A stretch of DNA of 64,000 bases from Brevundimonas vesicularis (GCF_014204545.1 NZ_JACHLJ010000004.1:164680-228679), one strand, 5' to 3'; positions 1-9,071 are shown, counted from the stretch's first letter. Numbers and translations: made by a program. Notes: generated by a model from the letters alone, not told the origin.

Positions 1-806
1 TCCTTCATCGCCTCGACCGTCTCGAAGATGTTCTCGGTCGTCAGGGCGATGTGCTGGATGCCTTCGCCGTTGTAGCGACGGATGAACTCCTCGATCTGGG
101 AGTTCTCGTCCTGGCTTTCGTTCAGCGGGATGCGGATGGCGCGGTCGGGCGCGATCATGGCTTGGGAGAACAGGCCCGTGGCCTTGCCCTTGATGTCGAA
201 ATACTTCTGCTCCTCGAAGTTGAAGATCGAGTTGTAGAAGCCCGACCAGGTGCGCATCTGGCCGCGCCGGACGTTGTGGGTCAGGTGGTCGAGGATCTCC
301 AGGCCCATCGAGTTCTTGCGCTCGGATTCCTCCCAGCCCTCGATCTCGTCCCAGGTGTCGTACAGCGAGCCGGCGTCGCCGTACTGGTCGACGACATAGA
401 GCAGCGAGCCGCCGATGCCTTGCAGGATGTAAGGATAGTCGTCACCCAGCGCCCCGCCAGCGGCGTCCGTCGCGGCGGCGGCGCCGCGGGCCAGCGCGCC
501 CTCATAGGCGGCCTTGGCGTCGGTGGTGCGGAAGGCCATGCCGTTGGCGGACGGGCCGTGATCCTTGGCGAAGTCGGCGGCCTGACCCTTGGGCGAGCGT
601 TGCACCAGGAAGCTGATATCGCCCTGCTTCAGGCGCACTACGTCGGTCTTGGGGTTCACGTGCGTCTGGGTGAAGCCCATCAGCTCCAGGCGCGAGATCA
701 TCGCCTCGGGCTCGGGGCCGGTGAATTCGACGAACTCGAAACCGTCGACGCCGAGAGGGTTTTCGAGGTCGATCTGCTGTGGCGTAGCCTGGGTCATGTC
801 GTTCAT
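1..806 (-). CDS. hppD: 4-hydroxyphenylpyruvate dioxygenase, 3' end outside window
   Basis: Converts 4-hydroxyphenylpyruvate to homogentisate in tyrosine catabolism, using non-haem Fe(II) in the cytoplasm. Translating the complement from the ATG at 806-804 gives an open frame of 268 residues that runs off the left edge. It begins MNDMTQATPQQIDLENPLG and holds two vicinal-oxygen-chelate halves. Two expected iron ligands are visible, His174 in DHLTHNV and His252 in GIQHIALTT. The third ligand, a Glu near the C-terminus, lies outside the window. GGGAGA sits 6 nt before the start. An internal ATG at 797 is the only close alternative. No homogentisate pathway neighbour is visible on this side. Confidence 0.95.
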   Translation of the reverse strand, partial: MNDMTQATPQQIDLENPLGVDGFEFVEFTGPEPEAMISRLELMGFTQTHVNPKTDVVRLKQGDISFLVQRSPKGQAADFAKDHGPSANGMAFRTTDAKAAYEGALARGAAAATDAAGGALGDDYPYILQGIGGSLLYVVDQYGDAGSLYDTWDEIEGWEESERKNSMGLEILDHLTHNVRRGQMRTWSGFYNSIFNFEEQKYFDIKGKATGLFSQAMIAPDRAIRIPLNESQDENSQIEEFIRRYNGEGIQHIALTTENIFETVEAMK

Positions 807-925
807 GGCGCGTCTCCCGCGTGATCTTGAGGGCGGTCTGGCCGCCGATTGGCGCGGAACCTAGTCACAGAAGACGACGGAGCCAAGACGAAGCCACGGG
901 GTCGTGATGAGGGGAGAGAGTTCTA

Positions 926-1264
926 ATGGACAACCGCAATCCTGGCGTGTCAGATAGTGGGTGTGGGGGGGATGCAAGCATGGACTACCTTAAACGCGCG
1001 CCGTTTGGCGGACTGTTCGTGGTGACCTTTACGGTGGCAGCGACGTTTCAGGTGCTGATGTCCGTCTTGGGGCTGCTTCTGGCATTCTTGTCGCCGGGGC
1101 TATTCTTCATGAACGGCGCTCCAGCCACGTCCCCCGTCCAGGCGGTTGGCACTCTGCTGTTCCTTCTGGTCGTGGGACTGGTCGTCAACGCCGGAATGTC
1201 CGCCCTCGGGTCCCTGTTGTTGATGGGCGTTCGGCTCGCGCTCCCTAAACGCGCCTCAATCTGA
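926..1264 (+). CDS. small membrane protein of unknown function
   Basis: I do not recognise this 112-residue protein. About 30 polar N-terminal residues are followed by two hydrophobic stretches, near residues 30-58 and 73-103, so it is probably a two-pass inner-membrane protein. The start at 926 has a good GGGGAGAG ribosome binding site 7 nt upstream. A second in-frame ATG at 980 lies nearer the first membrane segment. It is divergent from hppD and convergent with the ExoD-family gene, so it is probably its own transcription unit. Confidence 0.65.
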   Translation: MDNRNPGVSDSGCGGDASMDYLKRAPFGGLFVVTFTVAATFQVLMSVLGLLLAFLSPGLFFMNGAPATSPVQAVGTLLFLLVVGLVVNAGMSALGSLLLMGVRLALPKRASI

Positions 1265-1276
1265 GCAAGGCTGGCG

Positions 1277-1921
1277 TCAGCCCGGCAGCAGCCGGGTCGC
1301 CCATTCGGCGCCGAGGAGCAGGCCGGTTGCGACGGCGCCCAGGATCGTGAGCCAGACGGTGGTGACGGCGCAGCCGGCGAGAACGAACAGGCCGTCGCGC
1401 TGGATCAGGCCGACCGACAGCAGGGCCAGGGCGATCGACGGGATGGTGTTGGTCAGGGGCATGACGATGGTAACGGTCGCCAGGATCATGAAGACGGCGG
1501 CCAGCTTCTCGCCCGGTCCATCGGCGAAGCGGCGAAGGCGGGGGCGCGACAGGCGGTCGATCCAGCCCAGTTTGGTCTCGGCGAAATCGGCCATGGCCTT
1601 CAGCCACGACCCCTTGCACCGCAGGTTCAGGAACCAGCGCGGCAGCCAGGGCTCCTCGCGCCCGACCAGCATCTGGCCGGCCAGCAGGATGACGATCAGC
1701 CCGACCACCTGCGGCACGCCGTAAAGGCCAGGCACCAGACAAGGGATGGAGAGCAGCAGGATCAAAAGCCCATAGGCGCGCTCGTCCAGCCGGTCGCGGA
1801 TCTCGTGCAGGGTCAGCCCGGCGTCGCCGCCGTCGTCGGCCAGCCGCCGCAGCAGCCGGGTGACATTATGGCTGACGTCGTCCTGCTGGACCGTGGACGG
1901 GGATGAGGCGGGGGTCGTCAT
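1277..1921 (-). CDS. ExoD-family membrane protein
   Basis: A 214-residue protein matching the ExoD family (exopolysaccharide synthesis ExoD in rhizobia), whose biochemical role is not settled. Residues 1-45 are soluble and helical (HNVTRLLRRLADDGGDAGLT). They are followed by the hydrophobic core with the conserved LLILLLSIPCLVPGLYGVPQ stretch, a basic amphipathic segment with PWLPRWF, and two C-terminal membrane segments. Length fits the family. It stands alone on the minus strand, with its 3' end 12 nt from the preceding convergent gene. Function is inferred from family only. Confidence 0.85.
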   Translation of the reverse strand: MTTPASSPSTVQQDDVSHNVTRLLRRLADDGGDAGLTLHEIRDRLDERAYGLLILLLSIPCLVPGLYGVPQVVGLIVILLAGQMLVGREEPWLPRWFLNLRCKGSWLKAMADFAETKLGWIDRLSRPRLRRFADGPGEKLAAVFMILATVTIVMPLTNTIPSIALALLSVGLIQRDGLFVLAGCAVTTVWLTILGAVATGLLLGAEWATRLLPG

Positions 1922-2008
1922 GCGGGCGCTCTAGCAGTTGGACGTGACGGCCGAGGATGACGCAACGCCGCAGGGGTGCTAACGCGCCGTGCCGCCTTAA
2001 GGATCGCC

Positions 2009-2584
2009 ATGCTGCGCAAACTCTATGACCGCGTCTTCGACCTGGCGCGCAGCCGCCATGCGACCAAAGCCCTGGCAGTCGTCTCCTTCGCCGAGAGTTC
2101 GTTCTTTCCGATCCCGCCCGATGTGATGCTGGCGCCCATGATCCTGGCGCGGCCGCAGAAGGCGTATTTCTATGCCGCCGTCTGCACCGTGGCGTCGGTG
2201 CTGGGCGGGATTCTCGGTTATGCGATCGGCTATTTCCTGACCGATCTGGGTCTGGCGATCATGCGGGTGCTGGGCCATTCGGACGGGCTGGAGCAGTTCC
2301 GCGCCTGGTTCGATCAGTGGGGCCTGTGGGTCATTCTGATCAAGGGGCTGACGCCCATTCCCTACAAGCTGGTGACCATCGCTTCGGGCCTGGCGGCGTT
2401 CAGCTTTCCAGTCTTCATGGCCGCGTCGGTCGTGACGCGGGGCGGACGGTTTTTCCTGGAAGCGTGGATCCTGAAACGCTGGGGGCCGGCCATGCTGGCG
2501 CAGGTCGAAAAGCGGCTGGCGATGTGGAGCGTGATCGGCCTGGTCGCGTTGGTCGCGTTGATCGTCGTCCTGAAGCTTCTGTAA
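2009..2584 (+). CDS. YqaA/DedA-like membrane protein
   Basis: A 191-residue polytopic inner-membrane protein of the YqaA family, distantly related to DedA/SNARE-associated proteins. The sequence carries the family pattern: a soluble MLRKLYDRVFDLARS start, SFAESSFFPIPPDVMLAPM with the membrane-buried acidic and proline motif, GGILGYAIGY, and a KGLTPIPYKLVTIASG re-entrant motif. The start at 2009 is chosen over an upstream ATG at 1976 because AAGGA lies 5 nt before it and the conserved region begins there. It heads a same-strand run with dsbB and coq7. Transport or lipid-handling function is unproven. Confidence 0.85.
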   Translation: MLRKLYDRVFDLARSRHATKALAVVSFAESSFFPIPPDVMLAPMILARPQKAYFYAAVCTVASVLGGILGYAIGYFLTDLGLAIMRVLGHSDGLEQFRAWFDQWGLWVILIKGLTPIPYKLVTIASGLAAFSFPVFMAASVVTRGGRFFLEAWILKRWGPAMLAQVEKRLAMWSVIGLVALVALIVVLKLL

Positions 2585-2623
2585 GTCGACGCGGCCGCAG
2601 GGGCGGGGTAAGACCGTTTCAAG

Positions 2624-3169
2624 ATGATCGATGTCTATCGCCTTCTGACCCGTTGGTGGACCGCCTTCGCCCTGGCCGCGTCGCTGGCCATGCTGGGCGC
2701 GGCCCATGCGTTCGAACGGTTCGGCGGCCTGGCGCCCTGCAACCTGTGTCTGAAGCAGCGGGAGGTCTATTGGGGGGCGGTCGTCGTCGCGGTTCTGGCT
2801 ACGGGCTGGACCCTGGTCAGCGGCGGACGCCGGGGCACGCCGCGCATCGCCGCCTTCCTGCTGGCGGCCGTGTTCGCCACAGGCGCCATTACGGCCATCT
2901 TCCACATGGGCGGCGAATACAAATGGTGGGCGCTGCCTGCGACCTGTTCGTCCGTCGGCGGCTCGGTCGATATGGACAGTCTGACGGCCTTAGCCATGGG
3001 CACGGGGCCGGTGACCAAGGTGATCGGCTGCGGCGATGTGGCCTGGAGCTGGCTGGGTCTGTCGATGGCAGGATGGAACGCGATCATCGCCTCGGCGCTT
3101 GCGGTGTTCAGCCTATTGGCGGCGAAACGTCCCAAGGACGCCCGCGCGCCCCGGATCGAAAAGGCCTGA
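2624..3169 (+). CDS. dsbB: disulfide bond formation protein DsbB
   Basis: Inner-membrane quinone reductase that reoxidises periplasmic DsbA, passing electrons to ubiquinone. The 181-residue protein has about four membrane helices. The first periplasmic cysteine pair is C39-N-L-C42 (APCNLCLKQR). The second pair is probably C108 (LPATCSS) and C136 (VIGCGDV). A conserved Arg follows the first pair, as expected for quinone binding. The gene lies 39 nt after the yqaA-like gene and 4 nt before coq7. Linking DsbB to a ubiquinone biosynthesis enzyme makes biochemical sense. The ribosome binding site is weak. Confidence 0.92.
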   Translation: MIDVYRLLTRWWTAFALAASLAMLGAAHAFERFGGLAPCNLCLKQREVYWGAVVVAVLATGWTLVSGGRRGTPRIAAFLLAAVFATGAITAIFHMGGEYKWWALPATCSSVGGSVDMDSLTALAMGTGPVTKVIGCGDVAWSWLGLSMAGWNAIIASALAVFSLLAAKRPKDARAPRIEKA

Positions 3170-3173
3170 TGCG

Positions 3174-3737
3174 ATGAGCCATTCCATTCCTCTCCCTCGT
3201 CCTGGCCAAGGCGCCGACAAGGCGCGGATGGACGAAATCCTGCGTGTCGATCACGCAGGGGAATATGCGGCCGTCTTGATCTATCGCGCCCAGAAGGCGG
3301 TGTTCAAAGGGCGCAAGGGGCGTGACGGCATCGCCCACGACCTGTCGGAGATGCAGGACCAAGAGGCGGTGCATCTGGCGCGCTTCGAGCGGCTGCTGAA
3401 CGAGCGGCGGGTGCGGCCCACGGTCATGACGCCCCTGTGGCGCATCGCCGCCTCGGCCCTGGGCGCCGGCACGGCCCTGATGGGTGAAAAGGCGGCGCAC
3501 GCCTGCACCGAGGCGGTCGAGAGCGTGATCGAGAAACACTATGCCGACCAGATCGCCGAGATCGGCGATCGCGACCCGGCTCTTGCCGCTGAGCTGAAGC
3601 AGTTCCGCGACGAGGAACTGGCCCACCACGACCACGCCATCGAACACGGCAGCCGCGAAGCGCCAGCCTATCGTTTGCTGTCCGGCGTGATCAAGGTCGG
3701 TTGCAAGGCGGCGATCAAGATCAGCGAGCGAGTCTGA
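3174..3737 (+). CDS. coq7: demethoxyubiquinone hydroxylase (Coq7 family)
   Basis: Hydroxylates demethoxyubiquinone in the penultimate part of ubiquinone biosynthesis. It is a peripheral inner-membrane di-iron enzyme. The 187-residue protein shows the complete ferritin-like ligand set: E30 (AGEYAA), E64 and H67 (EAVH), E116 (TEAVES), E148 and H151 (EELAHH). The frame is open further upstream to 3036, but that part overlaps dsbB. The ATG at 3174 falls 4 nt after the dsbB stop and gives the normal family N-terminus. Probably co-transcribed with yqaA-like and dsbB. Confidence 0.94.
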   Translation: MSHSIPLPRPGQGADKARMDEILRVDHAGEYAAVLIYRAQKAVFKGRKGRDGIAHDLSEMQDQEAVHLARFERLLNERRVRPTVMTPLWRIAASALGAGTALMGEKAAHACTEAVESVIEKHYADQIAEIGDRDPALAAELKQFRDEELAHHDHAIEHGSREAPAYRLLSGVIKVGCKAAIKISERV

Positions 3738-3741
3738 CCCA

Positions 3742-3884
3742 TCTCCTCCCCACCTGTGGGGAGGGGGACCGCGAAGCGGTGGAGGGGCTCTTAAAGGCGT
3801 GCTGTCTCCGGTAGGCGTCGCAAAACCCCTCCGTCACGGCGCTGAAGGAGCGCCGCGCCACCTCCCCATGAAATGGGGAGGAGA
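3742..3884. repeat. MITE-like structured repeat with 11-bp terminal inverted repeats
   Basis: This 143-bp stretch between coq7 and the thiolase gene is bounded by TCTCCTCCCCA (3742-3752) and its exact inverted complement (3874-3884). Inside are nested hairpins: CTCCCCA/TGGGGAG, ACCGC-GAA-GCGGT (3768-3780), GGAGGGG (3781-3787) pairing with CCCCTCC (3826-3832), and GGCGC...GCGCC (3838-3854). No open frame of note lies in it. Similar CTCCCC/GGGGAG intergenic elements are, from memory, common in Alphaproteobacteria. Mobility is inference. Confidence 0.7.
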
Positions 3885-3896
3885 CGGGTGGGCGCT

Positions 3897-5099
3897 TCAA
3901 AAGATCTCGAACAGCCCGGCCGCGCCCATGCCGCCGCCGATGCACATGGTGACGACGCCGTATTTGGCGCCGCGACGCTTGCCCTCGATCAGGACGTGGC
4001 CGGTCATGCGGGCGCCGGACATGCCGTAGGGGTGGCCGATGGAGATGGCGCCGCCCGAGACGTTCAGACGGTCGTCGGGAATGCCCAGCGTGTCCTGGCA
4101 ATACAGAACCTGGGCGGCGAAGGCCTCGTTCAGCTCCCAGATGCCGATGTCGTCCATCGTCAGGCCGTGGCGCTTCAACAATTTGGGCACGGCATAGACC
4201 GGGCCGATGCCCATTTCGTCCGGCTCGCAGCCGGCGACCGCCATGCCGCGATAGGCGCCGAGCGGTTGCAGATTGCGCTTCACCGCCTCGCCGGCCTCCA
4301 TGACGACGCAGGCCGAGGCGCCGTCCGACAGTTGCGAGGCGTTTCCGGCGGTGATGAACTCGCCCGTCTGAATCTCCTCGCCGCCGCCGAAGACGGGCTT
4401 CAGCGCCTTCAGCCCTTCCAGCGTCGTGTCGGGACGGTTGCCCTCGTCCTTGGAGAGGGTGACCTCTTTCGATGAGGTCTGGCCGGTGGCCTTGTCCATG
4501 ACCAGCATGGTGGTGGTCATGGGCACGATCTCGGCGTCGAAGCGGCCGGCGTCCTGGGCGGCTGCGGTGCGCTGCTGGGATTTCAGCGCATATTCGTCCT
4601 GGCGGTCACGGCTGACGCCGTAGCGGCGCGACACCACCTCGGCCGTCTCCAGCATCGACATATAGATGTGGGGCGACAGCTTCAGCAGCGCCTCGTCCTT
4701 CATCCGGTATAGGTTCATATTCTGGTTCTGGACCAGGGAGATGCTTTCCAGCCCGCCGCCGACCGCCATCTTCTGCTGATCGAAGACGACCTGTTTGGCC
4801 GCCGTGGCGATGCCCATCAGGCCCGAGGCGCACTGACGGTCCAGGCTCATGCCGGGAACAGAGGAGGGCAGGCCGGAGGCGAGCGCGATCTGGCGCGCGA
4901 CGTTGGTGCCGGTCGAACCCTGCTGCAGGGCCGCGCCCATAACGACGTCCTCGATTTCGGCCGGATCGACGCCGGCGCGCTGGACCGCGTGCTTGACCGC
5001 ATGGGCGCCGAGCTGCTGCGCCTGGGTGTCGTTGAAGGCGCCACGATAGGCGCGCCCGATCGGGGTGCGGGCGGTGGAGACGATGACGGCTTCGCGCAT
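3897..5099 (-). CDS. acetyl-CoA C-acyltransferase (thiolase)
   Basis: Thiolase that cleaves 3-ketoacyl-CoA to acetyl-CoA and a shortened acyl-CoA, or runs in reverse. The 400-residue protein has the nucleophilic Cys90 in DRQCASGL, the [11 protein letters not shown] motif with His356, and the C-terminal [11 protein letters not shown] with Cys386, so the catalytic triad is complete. The ATG at 5099 is preferred over the longer frame to 5189, because a GAAGAGAG site precedes it and [15 protein letters not shown] is the family start. It lies downstream of an SDR of the 3-hydroxyacyl-CoA type, which suggests beta-oxidation. The exact chain-length class cannot be told. Confidence 0.93.
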   Translation of the reverse strand: MREAVIVSTARTPIGRAYRGAFNDTQAQQLGAHAVKHAVQRAGVDPAEIEDVVMGAALQQGSTGTNVARQIALASGLPSSVPGMSLDRQCASGLMGIATAAKQVVFDQQKMAVGGGLESISLVQNQNMNLYRMKDEALLKLSPHIYMSMLETAEVVSRRYGVSRDRQDEYALKSQQRTAAAQDAGRFDAEIVPMTTTMLVMDKATGQTSSKEVTLSKDEGNRPDTTLEGLKALKPVFGGGEEIQTGEFITAGNASQLSDGASACVVMEAGEAVKRNLQPLGAYRGMAVAGCEPDEMGIGPVYAVPKLLKRHGLTMDDIGIWELNEAFAAQVLYCQDTLGIPDDRLNVSGGAISIGHPYGMSGARMTGHVLIEGKRRGAKYGVVTMCIGGGMGAAGLFEIF

Positions 5100-5207
5100 A
5101 AATGCTCTCTTCGCTTGGCCTACCGCGCTTTCGCGTTGCTTGAGGCCGGTTTCCTCTGAATCGAAGTTAGGCGCCTCACGTCGCGTCAACGCAAGGCGCC
5201 TTGTTGT

Positions 5208-6116
5208 TCAACCGCCGTGCGCCTTCTGGGCCTTGGTCAGTTCGATCATGCCTTGGGTGGCGCCCATCTCTGGGACGATCTCGGCGGCGCGGTCCGAAAT
5301 GGCGTCGAAGCGAGCGGCGACCTGTTCGGGCGCATCGTCGCCGGTGACGAAGTCGCCTTGCGTCAGGGTGACATAGGCGCGTTCAAACCCACCGGCGCCG
5401 GCGGCCAGGATGGCGCGGCTCGGCGCATCCTGGCTGACCAGGTAAAGTAGGCCGGGCGTGACCAGGGCCGGGGCCAGCGCCTCCAGCGGCAGGGCGGCGC
5501 CCAGGTCCTCGGTCATGCGGGTGTGGGCGGTGGGCGCCAGGCAGTTGACGCGGATGTCGTTCTTGGCCCCCTCGATCGACAGGGTCTGCATCAGCCCGAC
5601 CAGCGCCATCTTGGCCGCGCCATAGTTCGACTGGCCGAAGTTGCCGTACAGGCCCGAGGACGACGTCGTCATCACGATCCGGCCGTAGTTCTGCCCGCGC
5701 ATGATCTCCCACACCGCCTTGGTGCAGTTGACCGCCCCCATCAGGTGGACGTCGATGACGAAGCGGAAGTCCTCGATCTCCATCTTGGCGAAGGTCTTGT
5801 CGCGTAGGACGCCGGCGTTGTTCACAAGGATGTCGATCCGGCCCCATTTCGCCATGGCCTGATCGACCATGGCTTGGACTGCGGCAAAGTCCGTCACCGA
5901 GGCCGCATTGGCGATGGCCTCGCCGCCGGCCGCCTCGATTTCCGCCACGACCGATTCCGCCGCCGTCGCCGAAGCGCCCGATCCGTCGCGCGCCCCGCCC
6001 AGGTCGTTGACCACCACCTTGGCTCCGCGCGCCGCCAAAGCCAGAGCGTGTTCGCGCCCCAAGCCGCCACCAGCGCCCGTCACGATCGCTACCTGTCCGT
6101 CAAACCGCATCGCCAT
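5208..6116 (-). CDS. SDR-family 3-hydroxyacyl-CoA dehydrogenase-like protein
   Basis: A 302-residue short-chain dehydrogenase resembling the dehydrogenase domain of peroxisomal multifunctional enzyme type 2. It has the cofactor motif TGAGGGLG (residues 13-20), the NNAG motif (99-102), active-site serines near 152-154, and Y165-x3-K169 (NYGAAK). The region after residue 200 (LAPTAHTRMTEDL) and the C-terminal extension match that subgroup. The start at 6116 has AAAGGA 6 nt upstream; ATGs at 6122 and 6110 are alternatives. It is upstream of the thiolase on the same strand, 108 nt apart. That gap contains two AGGCGCCT copies able to pair, a possible weak terminator. Confidence 0.88.
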   Translation of the reverse strand: MAMRFDGQVAIVTGAGGGLGREHALALAARGAKVVVNDLGGARDGSGASATAAESVVAEIEAAGGEAIANAASVTDFAAVQAMVDQAMAKWGRIDILVNNAGVLRDKTFAKMEIEDFRFVIDVHLMGAVNCTKAVWEIMRGQNYGRIVMTTSSSGLYGNFGQSNYGAAKMALVGLMQTLSIEGAKNDIRVNCLAPTAHTRMTEDLGAALPLEALAPALVTPGLLYLVSQDAPSRAILAAGAGGFERAYVTLTQGDFVTGDDAPEQVAARFDAISDRAAEIVPEMGATQGMIELTKAQKAHGG

Positions 6117-6269
6117 AATCATTCCTTTCGCAAGCGCCCAATGTGTTGAAACGGCGCCACAGTCGTCACAATCGTAGCTCAAGGGCGGAACCGTGCGCCA
6201 GCCACGCCGTTCGGTCCGGTGAATGCTGTGCTAATGCGCAGCTTCGCGCATTCACACAGTGAGGAAGCT

Positions 6270-7424
6270 ATGAAGCTCAAACTTCTCGCCTCCGTTGCCG
6301 CCGCCGGACTGTTCGCAGCCGGCGCCGCATCGGCGGAACCCAATGGTTGGTACGGCGCCATCGACGCCGGCTACCACATGATCGACGATATCAACGCTGA
6401 ATCGTCCACGACCGGCGCCAACTGGAACTGGGAAGTGAACGACGGCTGGGCGGCTTTCGCTCGCCTCGGCTACCGCTTCAACCCGAACTGGCGCGTTGAA
6501 CTGGAAGGCGGCTACCGTTCGGGCGACATCGGCACCGTGCGCGCCGTCACCGGCACACAGGGCCTGTGCAACCTGACCCCGGCGACGGGCGGCTGCTTCT
6601 CGCCCGAAGGCGACATCGAATCCGCCACCCTGATGGCCAACGTCATCTATGACTTCGGCTTCGAATACTGGGGCGTTCGTCCGTTCGTCGGCCTGGGCGC
6701 CGGTGTGAACCGCGTCGACACCAACACGATCGGCTCGCTGCGCGCCAACCGTCTGGCCACCTTCGCCGCCGACGACACCTCGACCAAGTTCGCCGCTCAG
6801 GCGATCGCCGGTCTGGCCTGGGCCATCGGCGACCGCGCCAACATCGACCTGACCTACCGCTATCTGACGGGCGACGCCAACTTCGCCTCGACGACGGCCG
6901 GCACGGGCGCAGGCGCCACGCAGTTCGGCGAATGGGACGGCGACTACGACCAGTCGCACACCGTGACCCTGGGTCTGCGCTACAGCTTCGGTGCGGAAGA
7001 TGCTCCGCCCCCGCCGCCTCCTCCGCCCCCGCCGCCGCCGCCTCCTCCGCCCCCGCCGCCTCCGCCGGCGCCGGTCGCACAGACCCCGATGCCTCGCCAG
7101 TTCGTGGTTTACTTCGACTGGGATCGTTCGGACCTGACCGCGGAAGCCCGTTCGGTGGTGACGCAGGCCGCCAACTACGCCAAGTCGGGTCGTCCGACGC
7201 GCGTCCTGATCGTCGGCTACACCGACACCTCGGGTTCGGCCGCCTATAACCTGGGTCTGTCCAACCGTCGTTCGCGCACCGTCGCGGACGCGCTGGTCGC
7301 CTCGGGCGTCAACGGCGGCGTGATCGCCCTCGACGGCAAGGGCGAGACCAACCTGGCCAAGCCGACCGCCGACGGTGTGCGCGAACCGCTCAACCGTCGC
7401 GCGACCATCGACATCAACTTCTAA
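6270..7424 (+). CDS. OmpA-family outer membrane protein with polyproline linker
   Basis: An outer-membrane protein that anchors the membrane to peptidoglycan. The 384-residue product has a signal peptide (residues 1-22, cleavage ASA|EP) and an N-terminal eight-strand-type beta-barrel with glycine and aromatic alternation. A run of 21 prolines follows at residues 246-266, then a C-terminal OmpA peptidoglycan-binding domain (YFDWDRSDLTAEA, SNRRSRTVADALV, NRRATI). The start is set by GAGGAA just before 6270 and the clean signal peptide. A perfect 10-bp hairpin follows the stop. Expression is probably high, judging by the uniform codon choice. Confidence 0.93.
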   Translation: MKLKLLASVAAAGLFAAGAASAEPNGWYGAIDAGYHMIDDINAESSTTGANWNWEVNDGWAAFARLGYRFNPNWRVELEGGYRSGDIGTVRAVTGTQGLCNLTPATGGCFSPEGDIESATLMANVIYDFGFEYWGVRPFVGLGAGVNRVDTNTIGSLRANRLATFAADDTSTKFAAQAIAGLAWAIGDRANIDLTYRYLTGDANFASTTAGTGAGATQFGEWDGDYDQSHTVTLGLRYSFGAEDAPPPPPPPPPPPPPPPPPPPPPAPVAQTPMPRQFVVYFDWDRSDLTAEARSVVTQAANYAKSGRPTRVLIVGYTDTSGSAAYNLGLSNRRSRTVADALVASGVNGGVIALDGKGETNLAKPTADGVREPLNRRATIDINF

Positions 7425-7435
7425 GACTTTCGGCC

Positions 7436-7459
7436 GCTGGTTGGGATCACCCAACCAGC
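7436..7459 (+). terminator. hairpin after the OmpA gene
   Basis: GCTGGTTGGG and CCCAACCAGC form a perfect 10-bp stem around a 4-nt ATCA loop, starting 12 nt after the OmpA stop codon. There is no T-run, so it may act as a stability hairpin at the mRNA 3' end rather than a classical terminator. Confidence 0.6.
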
Positions 7460-7706
7460 CACCGCGAGGCATGGAAGTCGTCGTTTCGAAGACATCGAGC
7501 CGTCGTCGCCCTCGGGGCGGCGGCGGCTTTGATGCTAAAAAACAACGCTCAAAGCGCCACGTTTCAAAATTCCAGGACTTAGGGCGTTTTCGATTGATCG
7601 CAAAAGGTGGTCGCGACAAAAGGGCGACGATGCCTCTTGCCAACGAACTCTTCGGTTGCAACGGCCGCGCCGAAGCGGTTTCTCTTGCGTCATTGTACCG
7701 GTGGGC

Positions 7707-9071
7707 ATGATGGTCGATGTACGTTCCTCTTCTCGAGTTCTGTCGGCGCGGCGTCGTCGGCGTTATCGATTAAGGGCGGATGACGCCCGACCCAGCGTAT
7801 CTCTGCGGCTTCGTTCACCGGCGACTTCCCAGCCAACGAAAATTTCTGCGTTCCCTGCGCCACGACAGGGCGGTCGATACGGTCTGTCGGGCCGTCGTTT
7901 CCTGATCGTTTCCGCCCCTTTCGGCGCGTTCGGAGCGGCGCTGGCCTCGGTGCTTGAATCGCGCGGGGCGGTCGTCAATCGCATGATCTTCAATGCCGGC
8001 GATGCGATGAACTGGCGCAGACCAGGCGGCTTGGTGTTCAAGGGGACGGCCAAATCCTGGACCGATGGTCTGGCGCGCATCGTCGCCGATTTCAGCGACG
8101 TCATCGTCTTTGGCGAGGCCGGCGCCTACAACCGCGCGGTTTTGGCGGCAGCCGACACCCTGAACGCTCGTGTCTGGGTTCTGGAAAACGGTTACTTTCG
8201 TCCTGATTGGGTCACAGTCGAGCGCAATGGCGTGAACGGCTCCAGCGCGCTGCCACGGTTCCGCGACGGATATCCCGAACCGGCGCCGAAGCTGCCCGAG
8301 CCTGTCGCAGTTGGAAAAATCCTGCCGCACCACGTCGCCAACATCAGCGCCTATCATACGGTGCAGGTCGCGGGAAAAGCGTTCTTCCCGAACTATACTG
8401 CGCCCTATGTATTCTCACCCCTCAAACAATGTCTGGGCCATATCCGACGCTACGTCAGTCTGGCGTTCCGTCGGCCCGAAAATTGCGACGCCGGCATCAT
8501 CGGGGCCAGGGGCGAGTTCTTCATCGCCTGTTTGCAACGGGAAGGCGACGCGCAATTGCTGCGCTATTCGCGATACGCCGACAACCGCGCCTTCCTGACC
8601 GCCGTCATCAACAGCTTCGCCGCCAAGGCTCCGCCTCAGACACGCCTGGTTGTCAAGAACCATCCGCTGGATCCAGGCCTCGTCAATCTTCGCGCTGTCA
8701 CGATGCGGCTCGCCCGGGAGCATGGCGTGGCGGGCCGTATCGACTTCATCGACGGCGGCAATCTGGCGGCCCTTTGTCGGACGTCGTTGGGGATGGTCGT
8801 CAACAACTCGAGCGCCGCGTTGTCGGCGCTTGGCTTCCACACGCCGGTCAAGGTTCTGGGCGACGCCTTCTTCGACTTCGAGGGTCTGACCGACCAGAAG
8901 CCGCTGGATCATTTCTGGCGCGCGCCGGAGGCGCCGGATAGCGACCTGTTCACACGCTTCCGTGCGCACGTGATCGCCCAAAGCCAGGTGAACGGCAACT
9001 ATCATGAGCCGCACGCCATCGTGCCGACGGCGAACGGCGTCGCGGACATTTTTGAGCGGGCGTCAGCCTAG
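7707..9071 (+). CDS. kpsS: KpsS-like capsular polysaccharide protein (Kdo transferase family)
   Basis: Resembles KpsS of group 2 capsule systems, which adds Kdo to the lipid terminus of exported polysaccharide in the cytoplasm. Family signatures are RRFLIVSAPFGAFG, LENGYFRPDWVTVERNGVNG followed by SALPR, and LVVKNHPLD near residue 315. The C-terminal NNSSAALSALGFHTPV matches the capsule-synthesis fold. The conserved region begins about 60 residues after the chosen ATG. The preceding residues are Arg/Ser-rich, so the true start is uncertain; the frame is open to 7656. No other capsule gene is adjacent. Confidence 0.8.
   Translation: MMVDVRSSSRVLSARRRRRYRLRADDARPSVSLRLRSPATSQPTKISAFPAPRQGGRYGLSGRRFLIVSAPFGAFGAALASVLESRGAVVNRMIFNAGDAMNWRRPGGLVFKGTAKSWTDGLARIVADFSDVIVFGEAGAYNRAVLAAADTLNARVWVLENGYFRPDWVTVERNGVNGSSALPRFRDGYPEPAPKLPEPVAVGKILPHHVANISAYHTVQVAGKAFFPNYTAPYVFSPLKQCLGHIRRYVSLAFRRPENCDAGIIGARGEFFIACLQREGDAQLLRYSRYADNRAFLTAVINSFAAKAPPQTRLVVKNHPLDPGLVNLRAVTMRLAREHGVAGRIDFIDGGNLAALCRTSLGMVVNNSSAALSALGFHTPVKVLGDAFFDFEGLTDQKPLDHFWRAPEAPDSDLFTRFRAHVIAQSQVNGNYHEPHAIVPTANGVADIFERASA

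Noticed and set aside
5169..5201. Two AGGCGCCT copies between the SDR and thiolase genes considered as a terminator
   Set aside because: Each copy is self-palindromic, the loop is long, and no T-run follows; mentioned only as a weak possibility under the SDR gene.
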